64,000 nt of DNA, taken from the NCBI GenBank assembly GCA_963745765.1, contig CAVUYQ010000023.1:1-64000 (forward strand), in the 5' to 3' direction. Source of the DNA: Ww85 sp963745765 (GTDB lineage: Bacteria; Desulfobacterota; Desulfobulbia; Desulfobulbales; Desulfocapsaceae). Positions 37,308 to 47,486 of the stretch are shown in pieces. The position numbers and the translations under genes were made by a program. Below the pieces are notes generated by a model. It made no database searches. It was not told the DNA's origin and worked only from the letters and a program-made list of their open reading frames with translations. The number at the start of each line of letters is the position of its first letter. Positions within the stretch are counted from its first letter, which is position 1.

Positions 37308-38147
37308 ATGCAATGTCGTATAACAACCTTGGCCGATAATACCTCAGGAAAACATGATATCATTGGTGAATGGGGCTTTTGCGCCCTAGTAGAAACTGAA
37401 GGGGCCACCGTACTGCTTGATTCCGGTGCAGGCTATGGAGTGATTCACAATGCTGAACAGTTAGGAATAGATTTAAAGAAGGTTGATAAAATCGTCCTTT
37501 CGCATGCCCATTTCGATCATACAACAGGCATTGAGAAAGTACTCAAAAAGATTGACAGACAGATTGAGGTAATCGTCCCTCTGGATCTCTGGGCCGCTAA
37601 ATATAGCGTCAGGAAAGGAATGAAAGAGCGATTTATCGGTGTTCCGTTTACCCGGGAACGCCTCGAAAGTCTCGGTGCCACATTTACCATGACTCCTGAC
37701 CCTGTATACATAACCGATACGATACTGACAACCGGAGAGGTTGCTCTTGTTACAGACTTTGAGAAGGTCGGCGAAGATTATCTGAAAATCAAGGTCAATG
37801 GCGAGTACCAGAGCGATTCATTCCTTGACGACCGGGCACTGATCGTAAAAACAGACAAAGGGCTCGTGATCGTGCTTGGCTGTGCCCATCGCTGCCTGAT
37901 AAATACCCTGCATCATGTCAAAAAAATAACTGGTGAGGAAAAGATACATATGGTCGTTGGCGGCTGTCATCTGTTTGAAGCCTCCACTGACTATATAAAT
38001 CAAACCATTGAAGCATTAAAAGGATTCAATATCGACAAGATTGGCGTCTCACACTGCACCGGCCTCAGGGCGGGTGCGATGATGGCTACAGAATTTGGTG
38101 AGCGGTTTTTCTTTAATACGGCGGGTACGATCTTAACAGTAGAATAA
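37308..38147 (+). CDS. Metallo-beta-lactamase-fold hydrolase, copy 2
   Basis: A paralogue of the gene at 36172 on the opposite strand, about 279 residues, with the ATG at 37308 preceded by AAAAGGAAATAGCC. Shared motifs: NTSGKHDIIGEWGFCALVET, LSHAHFDHTTG, GCAHRCLINTLHH and IGVSHCTGLRAG. The pair is divergent, with a REP-like palindrome between them. A regulatory or detoxifying role is possible; substrate unknown. Confidence 0.8.
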   Translation: MQCRITTLADNTSGKHDIIGEWGFCALVETEGATVLLDSGAGYGVIHNAEQLGIDLKKVDKIVLSHAHFDHTTGIEKVLKKIDRQIEVIVPLDLWAAKYSVRKGMKERFIGVPFTRERLESLGATFTMTPDPVYITDTILTTGEVALVTDFEKVGEDYLKIKVNGEYQSDSFLDDRALIVKTDKGLVIVLGCAHRCLINTLHHVKKITGEEKIHMVVGGCHLFEASTDYINQTIEALKGFNIDKIGVSHCTGLRAGAMMATEFGERFFFNTAGTILTVE

Positions 38148-38156
38148 AAGCATCCT

Positions 38157-38254
38157 GGAAACAGGGGGATACTTAATTCTCCTCACCGGTCATTCTTTAC
38201 TGGATACGGATCAAAAAGCAGGGAATCAATTACGTTTACTGTCCCCCCTGTTTC
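38157..38254. repeat. REP-like palindrome (family A), copy 3
   Basis: The arms GAAACAGGGGG and CCCCCCTGTTTC enclose ATACTTAATTC and ACGTTTACTGTC. It lies between convergent genes and could act as a transcription stop. Confidence 0.6.
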
Positions 38255-38265
38255 TTCCCCCTCAT

Positions 38266-39499
38266 TCACCGGCTGAAGGTGCCCGGCAGACGGGCTGATA
38301 GCGTTGCCGCTACCAGTGCCAGGATGGCGGCACCGAGAAAACTTAAAGAAAAGCCACCTGATAGCTCCGCCAGCAGACCGGCGCCGTAAGGCCCGCTGAT
38401 CTGACCGATGCCGAAGATGAAGGTAACAAAGCCAAAAATCGCCGCGGTCCGCTCCGGACCGGCAAGATCCCCGATCAACGCTGCCATTACCGTCGGGATA
38501 CTCCAGGCCACGATACCAAAACAGAAGATCGACAGATAGAGAAACATCCCGGGAAGCCAGGCTGAAGCTGAAGCATAAGCGACGGCCTGTATGCAGAAGA
38601 CTATGGTCAGGGCACCTTTGCGACTGAATCGATCCGAAAGATAGCCGAAGATTGGTCCCGATCCGAGACTCAACAGACCAACCCAGGACCACAGATAACC
38701 GGCGTCAGATTCCGACAGGAATCGTTCCTGAACCAGCGAAGTAACGAAAAAAGTTACATAAATTACATAAGTAAAACCAAAGAGGAAATAGATCAGGGCG
38801 CAGTGCGCAAAGACATGGCGGGCGGCATCCTTGCTGCTGCTCATTTTCAATGCGCGTTGTTGCTTTGCCTGCACCCTGTCCGGACCAGCCTGGTGTCGGC
38901 CTGTTTCTTATCAACAGCCCGCATAGTAAAGCCGTACAGAGCACCGTCCCGCCCAGCAGGAGCCAACTCAGTCGCCAGCCATGTTCAGATGCATTAAAAA
39001 TTGGTACCAGGCAGCCTGCCATGATGATACCCAGCCCATTGCCGGTCACGACCATACCGGAAGCCCTGCCTCTTACTGCCGGTTCAAACCAGGCGGCAAT
39101 CAGGGCCATAATCGGCACATTTGACAACGCGCTGCCGACACCGGTCAGGAAATAGAGCAAGGTAATCTGAAGAAAATGCTCAGCACAACCGATCAGAACC
39201 ATGGAACCGCCTACCAGCGCCAGAGCGGCAGCGATTAGCGTACGAGCACCGAAACGTTTCGTCAATCTTCCGCAGAACAGGACAGCTCCAAGATATCCGC
39301 AAAAATTCAGGGTGCCGATGACACCCATCTGGCTATAAGTGAGCTGCAGCGATTCGCCCATGGCCGGCAGCAGCATGCCAAGCGCGAATCGGCCGATGCC
39401 GAGACAGGCGAACAAGCCGAAAATCCCGGCAATGACAATCACCCAGCGATACCGCTCCGGCCTGTCGCGGAAGCTGTCCATCTTTTCGGATAGGTCCAT
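38266..39499 (-). pseudogene. MFS transporter, one frameshift
   Basis: Two overlapping minus-strand frames together make one 12-helix major facilitator transporter of about 400 residues. The N-terminal frame (start 39499) runs from RYRWVIVIAGIFGLFACLGI to GLLIRNRPTPGWSGQGAGKA. The C-terminal frame continues ALKMSSSKDAARHVFAHCAL to the stop at 38266. The frame change is near 38868 in ACGCGCATTG. It resembles the YbfB/YjiJ group. Substrate unknown. Confidence 0.78.
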
Positions 39500-39610
39500 T
39501 ACTCGTTTAACACTCGTTTACGCTGGATATTCCACATTTCGACATTATGGTAGCAGTGACACAACAAATGCTTCCATGAAGACATCTCTATTTACCCCAA
39601 GGATCAGGCC

Positions 39611-40175
39611 ATGACAATGCAGCAACTGGGAAAACTACCGGAAAAATTCAATCCCTTTGAAGACCGGCTCAGCAGGGATATCCGCAATGAACTGTCTGAA
39701 TCAGTCATTGAGGTACTGAGCAGCCGTTCCCTGGAACCGGCCAGGCGCGCTGCTGAGAAGTATGCCGTAACAGAACTTGCTCCAATCTACCGGGAATATA
39801 TTGAATACCGGCTCAAACAATACGGAAATGCTCTGGCAAAACTTTCATCAGCGGATGATAACATACTCAAACGTGCCGGACTACTCTGGGATCTTGCACT
39901 CTATTTTGAAGTGCATGAAATACTGGAACCGGAGTGGCTGAAAGCGACAGGAGAAAAAAAGCTGCTCCTGCAGGCACTCATCAGGTCAGCCGGCGTCTAT
40001 ATCAACCTGGAATGTGGCTATAAGGATCGTGCCGCCAAGATTGCTGGCCAAAACAATACCGGTACTGAGACAATATAAAGACCGTTTGCAGCAGGACCTG
40101 CGGGCAGATGAACTGATTGCTGCCCTGGAAGGACTGTCGGACCAGGCACCACTGCTGACAGTGGATAAGCAATAG
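39611..40175 (+). pseudogene. DUF309 family protein, one frameshift
   Basis: The first frame gives a helical protein with the DUF309 signature LYFEVHEILEPEWLKATGEK and LLQALIRSAGVYINLECGYK. Near 40050, in an AAAA run, one extra base causes an early stop at 40078. In the other frame the protein continues IPVLRQYKDRLQQDLRADEL and ends at 40175. The restored length of about 187 residues fits the family. Role unknown. Confidence 0.72.
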
Positions 40176-40248
40176 CTTTTCAAGGGGTTTCTTTAGTACA
40201 TTCAGACTAAGCAAATACTAAAATATAATTTAATGCATAGGGATTATT

Positions 40249-40953
40249 ATGAAGAAAAAATTTCACGTTGATATCCTTTCGTTTCAAAAAATTTCACAGA
40301 TAGAACGTGCCTGGAGCGCGGATGACTATAAGGCTCTTTTAGCATTGATGGAGCTTAACGATGGACTTGACTCCATGAGCGATAGTGATCTCAAAGAGAT
40401 GTGTAAAATGTCCTTGAATGACTTTGATGCGGACGAAGCAGCGAAGTATGTTTTGACACATCTCATTAATGGTGAACTGCCGGATGGCAAGATTGATCAA
40501 ATAGCTCATGACATGGTAGAAGAAAAACTGTGGGAGGAGTATGCAGACCCTTATTATCACAAGATATTCTTTGACGCCTATGGCCTTCTGCGAGAGGCTT
40601 TTAACGGAACATTTTCTGCTCCAACCGGCGTTAGGTTTCAAGCAAAAGTAAGTGCTCAACAGACGGATGATTTTGAAGTTTTTACGCCGACGATAGAGCC
40701 GGCTCTTGCAAGGTTGCTTGCAGCGGGTATGGATAAAAATGTTATTTTAAACCGCTTGTATAATGAAAAACTTCAAGGCGATATTTTTCCTGAGGCAGAA
40801 AATATTTTGTGGCAAGTTAAAGAAATCTCAACCTCAGATAAAGAAGCTACCTACGAAATTATAAGTTCCAAACTTTGGTTTGGTGATTTGGAACAAGTAG
40901 AATCTTTTGATGCCTCAACGCATGGTGATGCGATTCAGGAAGATGGGGACTAA
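40249..40953 (+). CDS. Unrecognised soluble acidic protein
   Basis: The 234-residue protein starts with AGGGATTATT before ATG. It is acidic, without signal peptide or membrane helix, and I do not recognise a motif. The segment GVRFQAKVSAQQTDDFEVFT divides a helical first half from a helical second half. It stands between DUF309 and a REP palindrome. Base use looks like normal coding sequence. Confidence 0.6.
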   Translation: MKKKFHVDILSFQKISQIERAWSADDYKALLALMELNDGLDSMSDSDLKEMCKMSLNDFDADEAAKYVLTHLINGELPDGKIDQIAHDMVEEKLWEEYADPYYHKIFFDAYGLLREAFNGTFSAPTGVRFQAKVSAQQTDDFEVFTPTIEPALARLLAAGMDKNVILNRLYNEKLQGDIFPEAENILWQVKEISTSDKEATYEIISSKLWFGDLEQVESFDASTHGDAIQEDGD

Positions 40954-40976
40954 ACAAAGGGCAGATTGAATAAAAA

Positions 40977-41059
40977 ATTCGGGGACAGTATACATAATTC
41001 ATTCCCTATTTCCTGATACATTATCCTGGATAATAGAATTAAGTATACTGTCCTCGAAT
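40977..41059. repeat. REP-like palindrome (family A), best copy
   Basis: The 24-bp arms (40977-41000 and 41036-41059) match with only two mismatches and include GGGGACAGTATACATAATTC on the left. The central 35 nt can form a smaller hairpin. It lies between convergent genes, just after the transketolase stop. Confidence 0.75.
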
Positions 41060-41081
41060 TTTCCTCGAATTTTCCCCTGTT

Positions 41082-42968
41082 TTACAGCAGTTCTGTTAGT
41101 TTCTTCCTGATTCCGGCGGGATCACACCCCTGGTAAACAACCTGTTCCCCCAGTCCGCCCCGGCCTTCCCTCGTGGTGCCCAGGGCACCGTATTTCGGTG
41201 CAAAGCCGTTTTCCAGCAGCCAGGACCCATAACGGCTACCCAGGCCGGTCTTGCTGTTCTGGCTTTCTACGACCAGCACGAACGGACTCTTTCCGGCAAC
41301 CGGGAGGACTTCATGGTCAATGACATTCAGGGTCGGTTTGTTAATCAAGCCGACATTAACCCCCTCTTTTTTCAATGTTTCTACCGTATCAAGACAACGG
41401 TAGAGCATTTCCCCGTAGGAGACGATATAGCCGGCATCACCCGTACGGATGATTTCATCCTTCCCGGGGTCAAATGAATAACCCTCGCCATAGAACTTCT
41501 CTCCCGCCGCTGTCAGTATAAACGGGGTGGCGGAACGAGTCGAGAACACAAAGCGGAGACCGGGATCGTTAAAAATTCGGGGCAGCATCGCCTTGAGCTG
41601 CAAAGCGTCTGCCGGAAAGTAAAGACGGGTGTTATCTCCCTCAGCCAGGCCGTTATCGGCAAAGAAATTGTTTATGCCGAAATGGCAGGTGTTATCGGCC
41701 ATATCATCCACACCGGAATGGGAGAAATGTGCCAGCACATTGACATTGTTCAGGCGGGCCATGGTAATTTCCGAGACAATCATCTCCAGAAAAGCGGCGA
41801 AGGTGCCAAAGATCCCCTGGCGTCCCGGTTCTGAACCGAATCCGGCAGCCACCGAATAATTGTTACGCTCCATGATGCCGCCATGCACATAGACCTCCGG
41901 ATGATTCTTGCGTATATGGTGAAGCCCGCAGGACCCCTCAAGATCGGAGTCAACCACAAGAACCTTTGACGCCGGATCTTCTATGCTATCGAGAATCTCA
42001 CAGACAATTTTACCGAAATCATCGCGGCATTTCCCGCGCTCTGAAGTGGAGCCGAGATATAAAGCGGTGCTTTTCTCAACCGACGTTTCCTGAAGCAGTG
42101 CAACGGCATCCTGATGACCTTTTGCTTTAAGATAATCGATCGCCAGCGGCACCGGGATAACATCGTGCCCTTTCGGCAACCCTTCAATGCCGGGGACTGA
42201 GGGAGCCATTTTACGCTTGTTGACAATAACGCGCGGACCCTGGACATTCAGAACACTGCGGATCCTGTCAAACAAACCATCGAGATCCTCGCCATCACCG
42301 GAGAGCACTTCAAGACCATGTCCGCTGAGCGTTTTCGCAACATCAAACCCCTTCAGGTAGTCACTCGGATGGCCGGCAATGGTGACATCATTATCATCGA
42401 TGACCAGCTTGACGTTCAGGTTACGGGAAACGGCATAACGCGCAGCTTCCGCATCATCACCTTCCTGTTGGGATCCGTCACTGCCGAACATGACCACCGT
42501 TCTGTTCCGATCGGCTTCAGCAACACCGTTCACATAGCTCCAGAGATGCCCAAGCCGGCCCGAACTGAAGAAAACTCCGGCCGCCTCGTCCCGTTCCGGG
42601 TGTCCGTAGAGACCTTTGCCGTACTCCCGATAATGCAGCAGTTCCTCAACGTCTTTCTGGCCATTGAGTACCGCCATCATGTACTGTATTGCCACACGGT
42701 GACCCGCTTCATCAAAAAAGACTGGAACAATGCTCTTATCACCTTTCATGAAGCCATCGAGAATAAGAACTTCTGGCACGATATCATATGGCCCGCCGGT
42801 ATGACCGCCAAGTCCTTTGACGTTAGCCAGGGCAGTAAAAAAAATCAGACTGTCCCTGACGAGGGCAATATTGTTCTGCAAAGTCTTTTTCTGATCAGCA
42901 CTCAGGCCACTCTGCGATGTGCTGAACTGCAGCGGTTTATACTTACTGAGATCTATAGGAAATGTCAT
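41082..42968 (-). CDS. Transketolase-type thiamine diphosphate enzyme
   Basis: The ATG at 42968 has GGAGGC 4 nt upstream and gives MTFPIDLSKYKPLQFSTSQS, about 628 residues; the upstream in-frame extension looks non-coding. The thiamine-pyrophosphate motif is GSDGSQQEGDDAEAARYAVS. Other segments are GLGGHTGGPYDIVPEVLI, VHGGIMERNNYSVAAGFGSE and FSHSGVDDMADNTCHFGI, all transketolase-like. The C-terminal domain ends GLGEQVVYQGCDPAGIRKKL. It transfers two-carbon units in the pentose-phosphate pathway; a dedicated sugar-sulfonate role cannot be excluded. Confidence 0.85.
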   Translation of the reverse strand: MTFPIDLSKYKPLQFSTSQSGLSADQKKTLQNNIALVRDSLIFFTALANVKGLGGHTGGPYDIVPEVLILDGFMKGDKSIVPVFFDEAGHRVAIQYMMAVLNGQKDVEELLHYREYGKGLYGHPERDEAAGVFFSSGRLGHLWSYVNGVAEADRNRTVVMFGSDGSQQEGDDAEAARYAVSRNLNVKLVIDDNDVTIAGHPSDYLKGFDVAKTLSGHGLEVLSGDGEDLDGLFDRIRSVLNVQGPRVIVNKRKMAPSVPGIEGLPKGHDVIPVPLAIDYLKAKGHQDAVALLQETSVEKSTALYLGSTSERGKCRDDFGKIVCEILDSIEDPASKVLVVDSDLEGSCGLHHIRKNHPEVYVHGGIMERNNYSVAAGFGSEPGRQGIFGTFAAFLEMIVSEITMARLNNVNVLAHFSHSGVDDMADNTCHFGINNFFADNGLAEGDNTRLYFPADALQLKAMLPRIFNDPGLRFVFSTRSATPFILTAAGEKFYGEGYSFDPGKDEIIRTGDAGYIVSYGEMLYRCLDTVETLKKEGVNVGLINKPTLNVIDHEVLPVAGKSPFVLVVESQNSKTGLGSRYGSWLLENGFAPKYGALGTTREGRGGLGEQVVYQGCDPAGIRKKLTELL

Positions 42969-43010
42969 ACAAGCCTCCGAGAAAATTGTGCTAAGGAATA
43001 ATAAGAACGA

Positions 43011-43027
43011 GCTGAATAACCGAACTG
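43011..43027. repeat. Dispersed palindrome family B, half copy
   Basis: GCTGAATAACCGAACTG aligns with the left half of the 20318 copy. It lies about 45 bp upstream of the transketolase start. Confidence 0.35.
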
Positions 43028-43223
43028 CCACACTGGTGTCCTGTGTCAACTATGCTCACGTCTTACACAAAGGTGAACTACCATATTCGAGATAAACAAC
43101 AAAAACCACGGTTTTTTAGGCCAATGGATAGACCACCCGTCAATTTTTCACGGAAATCACCGCTGATATTCTTCACATTCCGGATACGGGAAACGTTTTC
43201 ACGAGCAAGACGAGACTATTGTT

Positions 43224-46200
43224 TCAGGGTTTCCAGAAGCCGCCGCCGCCCGGTGTCTCGATGACGAAGATATCGCCCGGAGCCATTTCAATTTCATCAT
43301 TGCCCTGCAAGGCGACCATGCTTCCATCCGCCCTGATGACATAATTCCTGCCACAATCACCGGACTCGCCGCCCTCAAGCCCCCAGGGCGCTGTTTCACG
43401 GTGTGACGAAAGGATGGTGGCTGTCATCGGTTCAAGAAAGACCATCCTCCGGGTAACCCCGTCACCTCCCTTGAAACGCCCGCCTCCTCCTGAATTCTGT
43501 CTGATACTGAAAGATTCCAGCCGGACGGGGAAACGGTACTCGATGACTTCAGGGTCTGTCATCCGGGTATTGGTCATATGGCTGTGCACACCGCTTGTTC
43601 CATGATGATCCGGTCCGGCACCGGTACCGCCGCAGATGGTTTCATAATTCTGGTAGACCTCGTTTCCATAGACAAAATTGTTCATCGTTCCCTGCGAGGC
43701 GGCCAGCACCTTGAGAGCCCCGAACAGCGTATCCGTAATCGCTTGCGAGACTTCAGTATTTCCTGAAATGACCGCCGCCGGATATGAGGGACTGATCATC
43801 GTCTGAGGCGGTACCACTATCTTCAGCGGTTTGAGGCATCCCTCATTGAGCGGAATCTCATCATCGACAAGGGTTCTGAACACATAAAGAACAGCAGCCC
43901 GGCAAACAGCCAGCGGTGCATTGTAGTTCCCGGAGTTCTGCAGGGAAGTGCCGGTGAAATCAATTACGGCTTCCCTCTCTTCCCTATTTACCTGGATGGA
44001 AACAGCGATCTGCATGCCGCCATCCAGGTGATTTATGAAACTGCCGTCTTTCAAGACATCAAGTACCCGCCGGACAGACTCTTCCGCATTATCCTGGACA
44101 TGTTGCATATAGGCGTGCACGACATCGAGACCGAATTGCTCGACCATCTTGCGCAGTTCCTGAACACCCGTTTCATTGGCGGCTATCTGGGCGGTAAGAT
44201 CAGCCATGTTTTGATCGATATTTCGGCAGGGATAGCGGCCCGAACCAAGCAGTTCTCGGGTCTGGCTCTCACGCAGGACACCATTGTCAACCAGCAGGAA
44301 ATTATCGATCAGCACCCCTTCTTCATCGATATGGGTGCTGTCAGGCGGTGAAGATCCCGGTGTACGGCCACCGATATCGGCGTGATGCCCCCGGGATCCG
44401 GCATAAAAGAGAACATCCCTCCCCTTCTCATCAAATACCGGGGTGATAACGGTAACATCAGGCAGGTGCGTGCCGCCGTTATAGGGCGCGTTAAGCATAT
44501 AAACCGATCCCGGCCGCATGCTTTCGCGGTTTTCCCTGATGACGGTCTGCACCGAATCGCTCATGGAACCAAGATGCACCGGCACATGCGGTGCATTGGC
44601 AACCAGTTCACCGCGGTTGTTGAAAATGGCGCAGGAAAAATCCAGCCGCTCCTTGATGTTTACCGAGTAGGATGTGTTGGCGAGCGTTGCTCCCATCTGC
44701 TCGGCGATGGACATGAAGAGATTATTAAACACTTCAAGCATCACCGGATCGACATGGGTGCCCACAGCCTCGGCCCGGGGTCGGGGAAGATAGCGCTCCA
44801 GCAGCAGGTGTCTGCGCTCGTTAAGGTGCGCCTGCCAACCCGGTTCCAGCACCACAGTTCCCGTTTTCTCAAGAATAATCGCCGGCCCCTTTATCGATTG
44901 CTGAGGCAGCAGCATCTCCCGCTCAAACAATGGTGTCCTCTGCCGGCTGCCGCTCATAAAGACGTCTGCATGATCAACCGGTTGGGGCTGTTTATCCGTT
45001 CGCCTGTCGTCGATAACCTCATCATTTACCGAATCGGCTCGACCAATGGCCTCAATGGCGACGGCCTCAACCACCAGCCCCCGCTCCCTGGCGATAAAGC
45101 CGAACCGCCGGCGGTGGGACTGCTCAAAGGCTGACCTCATCTCTTTGACACTGCCAAATTCAAGGGGCAGAAAACTATCTGTTCCCTCATAACGGACATG
45201 TACCTTACGTACGATGGTGATACGGCTCTGCTCTATCCCCTGTGCCTGCAATTCGAAACAGGCATCTTTTTCCCGGGGAGAACTGAGCGTCTCAATAATG
45301 CTGACAACATTTTCATCAAGCGGTTTTTCCACCTGGACCTCCCGCATGGCGGTGATATTGGCAAGACCCATACCGTAGGCCGAGAGAACACCAGCAAACG
45401 GGTGCAGAAATATCCGGGTCATACCAAGCGCATCGGCGACAAGACAGGCGTGCTGGCCTCCGGCACCGCCAAAACAGTTCAGGGTATAACGGGTAACGTC
45501 ATAGCCCCGCTGTACCGATATTTTTTTGATGGCATTTGCCATATTCTCCACAGCAATACGCAAAAAGCCATCGGCGACCTGCTCCGGCGATTGGCTTTTT
45601 GTGCCTGTCGCCTCAGCTATGTCGTCAGCCAAGGTCGAGAATCGAACGGCAACCACCTCATAATCGAGCGGTTCATCGGCGGCAGGGCCAAAAACAGGAG
45701 GGAAATAGCCCGGCTGAATTTTACCGAGCATCACGTTGCAGTCGGTAACCGTCAGAGGACCGCCGCGCCGGTAGCAGGCCGGCCCCGGATTGGCGCCGGC
45801 TGAATCCGGTCCGACCCGATAACGGGAACCGTCAAAATGAAGTATCGAGCCCCCCCCCGCAGCAACAGTATGTATATGCATCATCGGTGCACGCATGCGT
45901 ACACCGGCCACCATTGTTTCAAAACTCCGCTCATAACTTCCGCTAAAATGTGCCACATCGGTTGAAGTCCCTCCCATATCAAAACCGATGAGTTTGCGGT
46001 AGCCGCTCATTTCCGCCGTCTTTACCATGCCAACCACACCGCCAGCAGGCCCTGAAAGGATGGCATCCTTGCCCTGGAACATTCCGGCATCGGTAAGTCC
46101 GCCATTTGACTGCATGAACATCAACCGCGTCGCCCTTTCTCCCTGGGCGCCGAGGTCCCCGGCAACCTGATCGACATATCGACGCAAAATGGGAGACAGG

Positions 46201-46853
46201 TAGGCATCAACCACGGTGGTATCTCCGCGCGGAACCAGTTTCATCAGCGGACTTACCTCATGGCTGGTCGATACCTGGGTAAAGCCGATGGTACGGGCGA
46301 CTGCTGCGATTCGCTGCTCATGATCGGGGTAGCGGAAGCCATGCATACAGACAATGGCTACTGCGCGAATGCCCTTCCTGTAGGCCGGAAGCAGGTCCTG
46401 ATAAACACTATCTTCATCCAGCGAGGTGATGATAGTGCCGTTTGCGTCTACCCGTTCCGCCACCTCAATAACCTCCTCATAAAGCATCTCAGGCAGGATG
46501 ATATGGCGTGCAAAAAGTCGAGGACGGCTCTGAGTGCCGATACGGAGCGCGTCGGCAAATCCCCGGGTGATCGCGAGCAGGGTACGATCACCCGTTCTCT
46601 CTAACAGCGCATTGGTGGCGACCGTTGTACCCATCTTGACATGTTCGATCCGGTTGGCGGGAATGGGATCACCCTTCTTCACTCCCAATAAATCCCTCAT
46701 ACCCTGCAGGGCCGCATCACGGTATTGCTCAGGATTTTCAGAAAGCAGCTTATGGGTAAGAACCGCACCTTCAGGGGTTCTCGCCACGATATCGGTGAAA
46801 GTACCGCCGCGATCGACCCATATTTTCCACATTCCTTCTTTTTTTGCCTGCAT
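43224..46853 (-). CDS. Fused hydantoinase/5-oxoprolinase A-B protein
   Basis: A 1209-residue protein joins an HyuA-like ATPase part (WVDRGGTFTDIVARTPEGAV; MGTTVATNALLERTGDRTLL; SGPAGGVVGMVKTA; FDMGGTSTDVAHFSG) with an HyuB-like part from about residue 700 (VMLEVFNNLFMSIAEQMGAT; APHVPVHLGSMSDSVQTVIR; GSRGHHADIGGRTPGSSPPD; SGGGGRFKGGDGVTRRMVFL). This is the layout of ATP-dependent 5-oxoprolinases and related hydantoinases. The start could be 46853 or ATG at 46832. A truncated TRAP-type binding protein gene follows upstream, so the locus may once have served uptake and hydrolysis of a cyclic amide. Confidence 0.88.
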   Translation of the reverse strand: MQAKKEGMWKIWVDRGGTFTDIVARTPEGAVLTHKLLSENPEQYRDAALQGMRDLLGVKKGDPIPANRIEHVKMGTTVATNALLERTGDRTLLAITRGFADALRIGTQSRPRLFARHIILPEMLYEEVIEVAERVDANGTIITSLDEDSVYQDLLPAYRKGIRAVAIVCMHGFRYPDHEQRIAAVARTIGFTQVSTSHEVSPLMKLVPRGDTTVVDAYLSPILRRYVDQVAGDLGAQGERATRLMFMQSNGGLTDAGMFQGKDAILSGPAGGVVGMVKTAEMSGYRKLIGFDMGGTSTDVAHFSGSYERSFETMVAGVRMRAPMMHIHTVAAGGGSILHFDGSRYRVGPDSAGANPGPACYRRGGPLTVTDCNVMLGKIQPGYFPPVFGPAADEPLDYEVVAVRFSTLADDIAEATGTKSQSPEQVADGFLRIAVENMANAIKKISVQRGYDVTRYTLNCFGGAGGQHACLVADALGMTRIFLHPFAGVLSAYGMGLANITAMREVQVEKPLDENVVSIIETLSSPREKDACFELQAQGIEQSRITIVRKVHVRYEGTDSFLPLEFGSVKEMRSAFEQSHRRRFGFIARERGLVVEAVAIEAIGRADSVNDEVIDDRRTDKQPQPVDHADVFMSGSRQRTPLFEREMLLPQQSIKGPAIILEKTGTVVLEPGWQAHLNERRHLLLERYLPRPRAEAVGTHVDPVMLEVFNNLFMSIAEQMGATLANTSYSVNIKERLDFSCAIFNNRGELVANAPHVPVHLGSMSDSVQTVIRENRESMRPGSVYMLNAPYNGGTHLPDVTVITPVFDEKGRDVLFYAGSRGHHADIGGRTPGSSPPDSTHIDEEGVLIDNFLLVDNGVLRESQTRELLGSGRYPCRNIDQNMADLTAQIAANETGVQELRKMVEQFGLDVVHAYMQHVQDNAEESVRRVLDVLKDGSFINHLDGGMQIAVSIQVNREEREAVIDFTGTSLQNSGNYNAPLAVCRAAVLYVFRTLVDDEIPLNEGCLKPLKIVVPPQTMISPSYPAAVISGNTEVSQAITDTLFGALKVLAASQGTMNNFVYGNEVYQNYETICGGTGAGPDHHGTSGVHSHMTNTRMTDPEVIEYRFPVRLESFSIRQNSGGGGRFKGGDGVTRRMVFLEPMTATILSSHRETAPWGLEGGESGDCGRNYVIRADGSMVALQGNDEIEMAPGDIFVIETPGGGGFWKP

Positions 46854-47134
46854 CTGAATACCCGGCTGCTTCTAACATTATAATGATTTTTTATCGATAA
46901 AACGGCACCATAGCAACATACTGCCACCGGTTTAACAGAAAATCAAGCGCTTACCCCCGCGTTCATGAACATTTTTCTTTAATGCTGGTAAATCACAAGA
47001 CTCCTCGCCGAGCAGATGGTTTCAACTCGCGAAATTTTCAGCTTAATGGATGCATTTTTTTAACCTGTTCATGGTGGTCATTATAAAAGCAGTTTCCTGC
47101 CTCACCCATAAACTCCAAACAAGAGGCAAGGATC

Positions 47135-47437
47135 ATGAAACATATAAAACGATTGTTTTTTGGCCTTATCGGTCTGATGCTGTGCAGTTTCACCACCAGC
47201 TTCGCAGCGACTGATTATATCACCTGGGATATGCCGACGCCCTATCCTGACAAGATCTTTCACACCCAGAATATCATTGAGTTTGCCGCTGACATAAAAC
47301 AGCTTACCGACGGCAAACTCGCCATTAAAGTCCATTCGACACGTTCACTTTTCAAGCATCCGGAAATCAAGAATGCGGTAAGGGGCGGTCAGGTGCAGAT
47401 TGGCGAGTTATTTCTTATCATATGGATTGATACATGA
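47135..47437 (+). pseudogene. TRAP transporter DctP-like binding protein, truncated
   Basis: The start has AAGGATC before ATG. A signal peptide (LFFGLIGLMLCSFTTSFAAT) is followed by WDMPTPYPDKIFHTQNIIEF and GKLAIKVHSTRSLFKHPEIK, typical of the N-terminal part of DctP-family proteins. Similarity ends near 47411 after GGQVQIGEL, followed by an unrelated 9-residue tail. About 70 percent of a normal protein (300-340 residues) is missing. No membrane subunits of a TRAP system are nearby. A REP-like element lies 75 bp downstream. Confidence 0.72.
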
Positions 47438-47486
47438 CCATTGGTGAAGGACTGGATAATCGCATTAAGAATTCCGTTACCGGGAA

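Noticed and set aside
5299..38870. Selenocysteine (TGA) readthrough as explanation of broken genes
   Set aside because: selC is present, but in the broken genes the reading continues in a different frame, so the breaks are indels and not in-frame TGA codons.
44382..45134. 250-residue ORF opposite the oxoprolinase
   Set aside because: It lies wholly on the reverse strand of a well-supported gene and its sequence is rich in His/Arg as expected for an antisense frame.
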